DNA of 64,000 bases from Flabesymbios commensalis (Eukaryota > Annelida > Polychaeta > Terebellida > Flabelligeridae). The notes under the pieces were generated by a model. The model worked only from the letters and a program-made list of their open reading frames with translations, was not told where the DNA came from and ran no database searches. Both the position numbers and the translations under genes were made by a program. Where the stretch lies: NCBI GenBank assembly GCA_964017125.1, contig OZ024902.1:105134560-105198559 (forward strand), read 5' to 3'. Shown piece by piece: positions 57,471 through 64,000 of the stretch (position 1 is the stretch's first letter; every line of letters begins with the position of its first letter).

Positions 57471-57715
57471 GACGGCCCAACGGCCCAACGGCCCAACGCC
57501 GTCACATCATCATTTTCTCCTCTGCAACCTTGCGTATTGAATTCAGATTAAAAATATTTTAACCCGTCCATCAGCCACCTGGAAGTAACCCACATACCAA
57601 AAATTGTTATCCTAGCTTATTTTCTCACAAAGTTATAGGCAAAAGAAGAGGCCAAAAAAAAAAACGGAGGTAGAATCCATAGCTCCCTTCGCTCACCTAC
57701 GGTGACGGCGGGAGC

Positions 57716-58259
57716 TAAAAACTGGGTACTTCGATAATATAAATGACTACTATACTACTAAAAATAATTTAAAATGCATTGCCAAGATAACATAGAGGTC
57801 TATCATTTTGTTTCCCGCACCAAAACCAGAGATAAAATAGCTACTATGTATGACATACTAATTATATATAGTAGCAAAATGACACTCTGGAAAGCGTAGA
57901 AACTTAAAATATATACAAGTGCATAATTATGCTACAGTAACTGGAGTATGCAATAAGACAATGGTAAAAAAATATACGGTATTTTTTAAAATTAAATATA
58001 ATATCATGCAAGTACAATAAATGTGGCATAAACAGGTAGCTCCGAGTCATGTGACCATGCAAGCCAGTCGCTATGAGCGCGGAGATTCCCTGATATTGAC
58101 TAATGGTGCAAACTTTACGACATAATAACAGTAGTAATGCCGGTTAAAAAGTATTTGTGCAATTCACACAGGACATGGCCCTCGCACAAAAACATTACAG
58201 CTTATTTTATTTCTCTATATTGTTTATTTCATACTGTTTCAATCACAACCTAGATAGTA
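57716..58259. other. AT-rich sequence, nothing recognised
   Basis: No supported features. Confidence 0.4.
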
Positions 58260-59222
58260 TCACATACTATTTAATAAATTTGAGATGATTTTTTTCCAGA
58301 TCGTTAACATCATCGCCTGTATACCATCACTTCCATATTCTAGTATGGGCAATATTTGGCAATCAAATACCTTGAACGCAATAGTGGGTGACAATTTACC
58401 GACCACAGGACGGGACTGTTTACGTAGAGCAAAGATTGCTTTCCCAGCTTGGGAAGCAAGATGAGAAAAAGTTTCTTTTAACACGTTATTAGCGGACTTG
58501 GTGCTATACACCACACCAAGGTATTTATATCGTTCAGCCTTTTCTATCATGTTATCAGCATAGTGGAAGCTCCCACATACGGTTGTGTAACGTTCATTAA
58601 AGATAAGAACTTTTGTTTTAGGAATGCTTACTATGATATGCCATAGGGAAGTATATGAATACAGGGCAGTCAGCTGTTTTTGTAATCCCTCGGCAGATTC
58701 TGAAAAAAGGACAAGGTCATCTGAAAATAACAGATATACCATTAGTAAGGTGTCCAGAGCGATACCTTGATCTTGATCAAATGATGCGGATATGTCTTGT
58801 AAAAATTCCGTGAATAGTTTAGGACTGAGAATACCGCCTTGTAGAACCCCAAATTCGCTTTTTAATATGTCACTGATACTCGAGTCCCATTTTACACGGC
58901 ACTCTGCTTTAGAAAACATACTTTTTGTTATGTCTAGCAAATTGCCGTCTATTCCCCTATTCAATAATTTGTAGTATAATGCTGTCCTATCTATATAGTC
59001 AAATGCTTTTGTGAAATCGACAAAGCATGTATACAGAGGTTTAGAAAGACACCTTTGTTTATCTATGATGGCACATAGTATGAATATATTGTCCGTAGTT
59101 CGCGAATTGCTTTTAAAACCAGCTTGATAGGGATCATTATCATTACATACTTCGTTTTCAAATGGGAGTCTGTTATTAAGTATATATTCAAATAGTTTAT
59201 CAAATATCGTAAAGTAGCTGAA
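58260..59222 (-). pseudogene. Truncated LINE reverse transcriptase fragment (320 codons open)
   Basis: One open minus frame covers most of a non-LTR reverse transcriptase core. In order: FDKLFEYILNNRL (~11), YQAGFKSNSRTTDNIFIL (~36), YTCFVDFTKAFDYIDR (~68; catalytic Asp 73), FGVLQGGILSPKLF (~128), LLFSDDLVLFSES (~168; the catalytic box is FSDD instead of the usual YADD), KTKVLIFN (~207), YKYLGVVYS (~236) and ILPILEYGSDG (~294). The 5' side breaks off at about 59222, before the endonuclease and the usual RGIxL motif. The 3' side lacks the C-terminal domain. So it is truncated at both ends but otherwise long and open, suggesting moderate age. Clade unresolved. Confidence 0.85.
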
Positions 59223-59751
59223 ATTACAATACAACTATTTATGCAAAAATTATGCGACAAACGCCAGCATCGCCACAATAAGGAACATACATACATACAT
59301 ACATACATCAAACATCCCACACATGTATAAACAATATACATTGTTGAGAAGATGAAAATAGGAGGGCATGTTATCAGCGCGCACATACACGCACTCAACT
59401 TAATGGCTTGAAGTGCTGATAACAACTACTTGAGCACGTTTATCCGTTTACATATATCGGCCATAATTATTTGCTCAACTGACAGATGCAGAAGGCCATT
59501 TTAGATTCCCACTATCAGGAACGAGTGTATAATATAATCAGATTTATTGTTTCATGAAACATAACAGTCATTCTTTATAAAATATGATTATCATGTTTCT
59601 TCTATCATATATTTCAGGAACCTCACCAGGGTATCTAAAGAGTTTACTTTCCAACTAACATAATGAATAATCATGGAACAGTGTCGACATTGTATCTTTA
59701 AAATTAGTGAGTAATTACAAAATAATATGTCACAATTCTGTTTAAATGGTT
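59223..59751. other. No gene; short (ACAT)n run
   Basis: A tetranucleotide run of about seven units lies at 59285-59308. Nothing else recognised. Confidence 0.5.
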
Positions 59752-59926
59752 GTTTATAGTGCACTGGACCATTGGCAGCACCGAGCACTCCAGACCTTTG
59801 AACAGTGTAGGCACTTTATATACACAACACGATGACAAAGTCGGACCGGGATTTTGGCCCACTACTACCGAGCATCGAGACACAGCCGAACTGAGTGAAC
59901 CATTGGAGCCTTCTTTACATTCCGAA
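59752..59926 (-). mobile_element. SINE-2 fragment (head and middle)
   Basis: Matches 49390-49560: 'TTTATAGTGCACTGGACCA', 'GAGCACTCCAGACCTTTGAA', 'GATGACAAAGTCGG', 'GAACTGAGTGAACCATTGG'. The 3' domain is absent. Confidence 0.7.
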
Positions 59927-60058
59927 CCCTAAATATGAATTGTCCCAAAAACACCAGAAAGGGTTATAATCGCAAATATGAAACGTTAATTTCATTTTAT
60001 TGATTAATGATCACCTAAGCGCAGGAATATAATATACATGTAAATGTTAATTTCTTAC

Positions 60059-60342
60059 CAGAATGTTAAAGATGGAAATGTGCAGTCTTGTATCTGTTCT
60101 GTTTGCGAATGTGTGACTCCATGGCTGCCATGTCTAAACTTAAGCCGCACCATACTACTGTCAGTTGAGTGTTCGGCAGACGATAGTAATGGCAAATGTC
60201 CAGCATCTGAGCAATCAGCGTCTCCAGAAGGTTGAGGCAGCTTTCCCCTCTCCATACTCATAGCTAGTTTAGTCTTGGTGTGTGTTATGGCAGTCCAGAG
60301 ACCACCAAGCCTTAATGACTGAGCAACACGGCGCTTCACCAT
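60059..60342 (-). CDS. Candidate first coding exon of an unidentified gene
   Basis: On the minus strand an ATG at 60342 opens 94 codons plus two bases (starts MVKRRVAQSLRLGGLW; ends TEQIQDCTFPSLTFW), reaching a strong donor: 'AACATTCTG' followed by 'GTAAGAAATT' (intron from 60058). It is richer in G+C than its surroundings, has no repeats, and is Ser/Arg/Leu-rich with a basic N-terminus and no signal peptide or membrane segment. An in-frame TTG lies 6 bp upstream; ATG is preferred. No domain recognised. The next exon is not identified; the LINE fragment at 58260 and the satellite would lie in its first intron if the gene continues leftward. Could also be a chance frame. Confidence 0.45.
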
Positions 60343-61954
60343 CTTCAACTCATTGCCGCTTTATGAATTGAAGTTCATTACAAAATATGTTCGTCATGAA
60401 GGAAACAGAAGAAACTGTCCACTTCATGCATATCCATTCATGATTCAGCTGAGGTTACCGTTTCTCTTCAACAGCTGAAGTTCGTCTGTAAGCTGGTTAG
60501 ACATATACATAGCATACTAGTGGCATATTTTGATGTTTAAATACTACTTATTGCCAACTAGATGTGTGCTCAGCTATCATAACATGAATATAATAATAAC
60601 GGGTTACTCTCCGTTAATCTATTTTTTCATAATTGTCGTATTTTTTCTTCAGCAGTAACCATGCTGTTTAGTAGGTTCCAGTCCATACAAAATGTACGAT
60701 TACTAGTTAATATGTCCACGGATAAAGATAAGAGGGGTTTATTTCCACATAATGAGTATTACCTCTCAGATTAATTAAGTCAACCACTACAGATCACTGT
60801 CTTCTAACAAACCCTTTGTCATCACATTTTTTGTCGAAAACAATTATATGTTGCATCACTCCACATACTTCACACGCTCGAATCCAAATACACGACGTCG
60901 TGTTGTGCGTAAACATACATGACTTATCCAAAATATATCAAGAATTATGTGCTTATTTTGCAAAGCTGGAAACAGAACAATATCAATGTAGTTGACGCAT
61001 GAGGTTCTGCTCAGCTTTTTCTAATAATCAGGCATCGTGGACAATAAGAGTAAACCATCTGCTATATTGATGCCCGGCTGACTGACTTAGGGTACTAGGT
61101 CAAATAAAAGTGTCACAAACGATGATATTTCCATTTGCTGATGTTTAAGCTATGTAGACATTGTAGAGGTACATGTAGCTTTGTAGGAAGTGTACATTTT
61201 GCTGTCGTCGCTACTCAAAGCGCAACGTGTGATACATTATGACCAGTCGATATACAGCCGACACATAATCCATGGTTAATCTATTGGACCCTTAGATGCA
61301 GCCAGGTTGCACAATCATACGAGAAAGATGTCAGCTTATAAGCACATGCATTCTTACTCTGTATTGATCCACATATCTATACATTGTCAGACGACGAGAC
61401 ACCAGCTCTTAATAACACATCTACACGTCTATAAATAATATCACTTACAAGCTTTCTTGATACGCTGTACAGAAAAGATTATTATTCCGTTTCCTTAACT
61501 TTGTGAGTTTGTTGTCAGCTAGTATACTGTATACTGTGCACACTATATATTTGGTTTGAAATAGCGAATTTCCGCATGTGGCGATATCAGTGAGTGATAT
61601 CCAACCCACCGAAGGGTCTAAACTTTTGAACAGAATAAACAGCTTAATGAGCGTGTAGGAAGATTCCGACAATATGTCCCAGTTTCATTGTTTGGCGTCA
61701 CATTCAGGATTACAAATAAATCTTCCTTTTCAAAGATCTACATTTCAACAAAGTCAGCTAAGCAGTAACGCTGGATATTTCTATACTGGGATATGGATCT
61801 GGGGTGCAGCGTGTCGACTCGGGCGGCCGTGCACTGTAAAACTGTATAGAGGACATGTTGGGCATTGAACCACGGACTGTCGTCAGTCTGTCGGGATCTT
61901 TTATGTTGTGATAGGGACCAACAGAGACTATTCACATGCTCATTCATATGGCAG
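60343..61954. other. No recognised gene
   Basis: It would contain the promoter of the 60342 exon if real; no clear core promoter is seen. 61780-61900 has SINE-like text ('GTGCACTGTAAAACTG', 'GGCATTGAACCACGGACTG') that I could not assign. Confidence 0.35.
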
Positions 61955-62545
61955 GAGGCGACAGGTCAATATATTCACCAACGTCTATTGTAACAATAAT
62001 GCTTCATGCTCGAGTAGTGTTCATAAACCTAAATTTACAAAGAAAACAAGTTATTGATTTCTGGATAGGTAGGCCTATATACCATATAATATATACATAA
62101 ATATATAGTTATATGTGTGTGTATATATACATATGTGTTCGTAAACACAAAGTGACTGGTATACCTATCCAGAAATCAATAACTTGTTTTCTTTGTAAAG
62201 TTAGGTTTATATGAACACCAGTTCGTTAGATGATACTGTGATAGGGACCAACGGGGACTGTGAAACGCAGTGACGTCACTCGGTAAAAACAAGGTTATAT
62301 AACACCCCCTCCCCCATACTTCATTCTGTGAAACGCAGTGACGTCACTCGGTGAAAACAAGGTTACATAAGACCCCTTCCCCATACTTCATTGTGTTAGT
62401 CAGCTTGGTGAAAACAAAAGAGGTCAAGGTCATTGAGTTTCACAGAATTCACGTGTTAAATTCAGGGGGCGAAAGGTCAATACATTCACTAGCGTCATGC
62501 TTCATGCTCGAGAATAGTGTTGATAAACCTAACTATAGAAAACAA
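61955..62545. repeat. Local duplication with a foldback and two CRE-like palindromes
   Basis: 'GGTCAATATATTCACC', 'ATGCTTCATGCTCGAG' and 'AGTGTTCATAAACCTAA' (61975-62034) recur diverged at 62475-62530. The arm 62026-62082 ('ACAAAGAAAACAAGTTATTG', 'ATTTCTGGATAGG') is inverted at 62157-62208 around an AT-rich loop. A ~68-bp unit with 'GAAACGCAGTGACGTCACTC' is tandemly repeated, placing TGACGTCA at 62271-62278 and 62339-62346. Confidence 0.8.
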
Positions 62546-62781
62546 GCTGTTGAGAGGTCTGGGGTGTGCAGTGCTGTATGGTACTGTGCACTATAAAGAG
62601 CCATTGAAGTCATTCGATAAGAGTAGGGAATAGTGACATAAAAGAGGGTATGTGACGTAAACAGGCATACTAGCAATGCCTGCATCTCCAAGATCACTGT
62701 AGGTCGTCATAGAAAATGTCATGTATCCTGGGGTTAGTTGAGGTCGCACAAGATACCGCGACTGAACACCTATAACTATTT

Positions 62782-63007
62782 TCAAGGAATACATGTAGAT
62801 GAATTGTACAGAATTGAATTTATGAGCCGAATAAGTTTAGAAACACAAGTTGACTGATCGCTAGAAGAAGATGAATATACATCTGACACTTCAATGGGGT
62901 CAGCACTTTCAACATCAAAGCCGACGGAGTCATACTCCTCAGTTGGTGTTTTTGTTGTAAATACTCTTATGATTTGTAAAGCAGGCCATACTGGTATCCC
63001 GGGCTGG
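62782..63007 (-). CDS. Candidate terminal coding exon, unidentified
   Basis: A minus-strand open segment of about 74 codons to a stop (GIPVWPALQIIRVF, EEYDSVGFDVESADP, EVSDVYSSSSSDQ). It follows 'CGTGGTACCAG', a possible acceptor. Acidic and Ser-rich, like a cytoplasmic tail. An alternative is an ATG at 63024. It sits right beside a TTAA MITE. No family recognised. Confidence 0.3.
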
Positions 63008-63052
63008 TACCACGAAAACAACATAATTTTTTATGGGTTCTCATCAGATTAA

Positions 63053-63282
63053 CCCTTATCCTGCTGATCACGACTATTGTCGTTTTTAATCTGTTTTATT
63101 GGTCGATCAAATCACTGTTATTGGGAATGAAATGTGTGTCTAAACATCAACATTTGCAAACATTTGTGCCCGAATGAAACAAATATAAGTAATATTCAGC
63201 CACTTGAAGTTGTGGGTCGCGGTAGCGAGACACAACTTCAAGTGGCTGAACATTTAAATTAATTACCTTACCATGATAGTGG
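63053..63282. mobile_element. TTAA-flanked (piggyBac-like) MITE, copy C (230 bp)
   Basis: TTAA at 63049-63052, then 'CCCTTATCCTGCTGATCACG' and subterminal 'ACGACTATTGTCGT'. The hairpin 'CCACTTGAAGTTGTG' with 'CACAACTTCAAGTGG' lies at 63200-63245. The right end is decayed ('GATAGTGG') before TTAA (63283-63286). Same length as copy B, opposite orientation. Confidence 0.85.
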
Positions 63283-63286
63283 TTAA

Positions 63287-64000
63287 AATAGTACGCAATA
63301 GACGCCAATTAGTATCCCCGGAACAACACTCATCTTCGAACTTGACAGGGGTAACGGACAGTTGGAAACATTAAAAAATCAGAGCAATATCAGACAAATG
63401 TTGAGAATATAGGAGGAATGTTGCTGTGGTCACCTAAATTATTATTACAGCCCTGATCTTCGAACGAGTAATCATGGAGTTGGAAGCACTAATTTATTGC
63501 ATATTCAGGAATGTTTCGACTTTTTTGTGCATAAAAAAAATTAGTAATTTAAAAACGGACGCGAAGACCCCAACTATCATGGGACAAATCATACTTTTCG
63601 AGTTTGTCCGAGCTATCAGGTAGTTGGTAAAAAATAGAAAAATCGATTGAATATTAAGTGTGTCGTGCTAAGAAGAAATTGCGAAGTATAAAAAACCCTG
63701 ATTTTCATGAAAATGTTCCTTTCTCCTTATCAGAGCTAAAAGGGAGTTGAAAACTTAGTAAAAAAAGGTTAATTATAGACGAGCGTATGGTATCGTGCTT
63801 ACAAAAGCTAATGCGCAGACACACACATACATGTACAATCGACACACGGGCGGAGTAAGTTTCTCAATTAAAAGCATGATAGGGTGCCCTTGGTCATGTT
63901 GTCCATGAGAGAGAATCGTTTATCCCATCCTTCATTTAGGAAATTCTTTTTCTACCTGTGCTCAGAATATAATAACTGGATTCAAAGGCCTATTAACAGC
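63287..64000. other. AT-rich sequence, nothing recognised
   Basis: No supported features up to the window edge. Confidence 0.4.

Larger units (their letters stand above)
55150..57715. mobile_element. Inverted-end element carrying a satellite array, family F2
   Basis: Starts near 'CCAGGAGCTCCCGCGACG' and ends 'GTGACGGCGGGAGCTAAA'; the AGCTCCCGC motif is inverted at the ends. Inside are the ~144-bp array, a two-unit 3' block (57187-57470) and a GC-rich 'ACGGCCCAACGGCCCAAC' stretch near the right end. The design parallels families F1 and F3 and resembles the tandem-core 'pearl'/Helentron-related elements known in molluscs. That link is inference. Confidence 0.55.

Noticed and set aside
1-64000. 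Endogenous retrovirus, LTR element or Polinton
   Set aside because: No long direct terminal repeats, gag/pol/env-like frames, capsid or family-B polymerase motifs were seen.

Overview
This is AT-rich, gene-poor, repeat-dense animal DNA. Tiny exon-sized open segments sit among many SINEs, LINE fragments, MITEs, microsatellites and satellite arrays. Tandem units carrying a 'GGCGGCCATTTTGAA' core, L2/CR1-like LINE ends with (ATTG)n tails, tRNA-derived SINEs and foldback MITEs suggest a marine invertebrate, most likely a lophotrochozoan such as a mollusc or brachiopod. No taxon-specific gene proves this.

The one long intact gene is a 1453-codon intronless frame (25425-29786, minus). It lies inside a 6.4 kb element (24561-30966) with ~165 bp terminal inverted repeats and an imperfect ~7 bp target duplication. 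An unoccupied copy of the same target is present at 21181-21187. The protein has two N-terminal Cys/His clusters, a long central region, a FEN1/XPG-like (PIN-superfamily) acidic nuclease signature and a C-terminal tesmin/TSO1-type CXC cysteine domain. It matches none of the standard transposase families I know, and it is the best candidate here for a poorly described mobile system.

Layout. 1-18.7 kb: mostly unannotatable AT-rich DNA with foldback MITEs, a LINE 3' end, a 42-bp minisatellite and one convincing minus-strand internal exon (7180-7366). 18.7-31.6 kb: a tandem duplication. Copy A (18967-22383) carries a CAT-rich insertion and a 650-bp insertion. Copy B (23331-31566) carries the 6.4 kb element. 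31.6-44 kb: SINEs, a decayed LINE, a 565-bp inverted-end element and a 2.3 kb foldback. 44-54 kb: a full-length SINE with target duplications, a 35-bp minisatellite, a 45-unit AAG tract, TTAA-flanked MITEs, a Harbinger fragment and a MITE nested in another MITE. 54-64 kb: a ~144-bp satellite inside an inverted-end element, a LINE reverse transcriptase fragment, a candidate first coding exon (60059-60342, minus) and another TTAA MITE.

Host genes are represented only by a few candidate exons, all on the minus strand. They may belong to one or more long-intron genes whose other exons lie outside the window or were missed. All coordinates of repeats come from reading by eye and may be off by a few bases.
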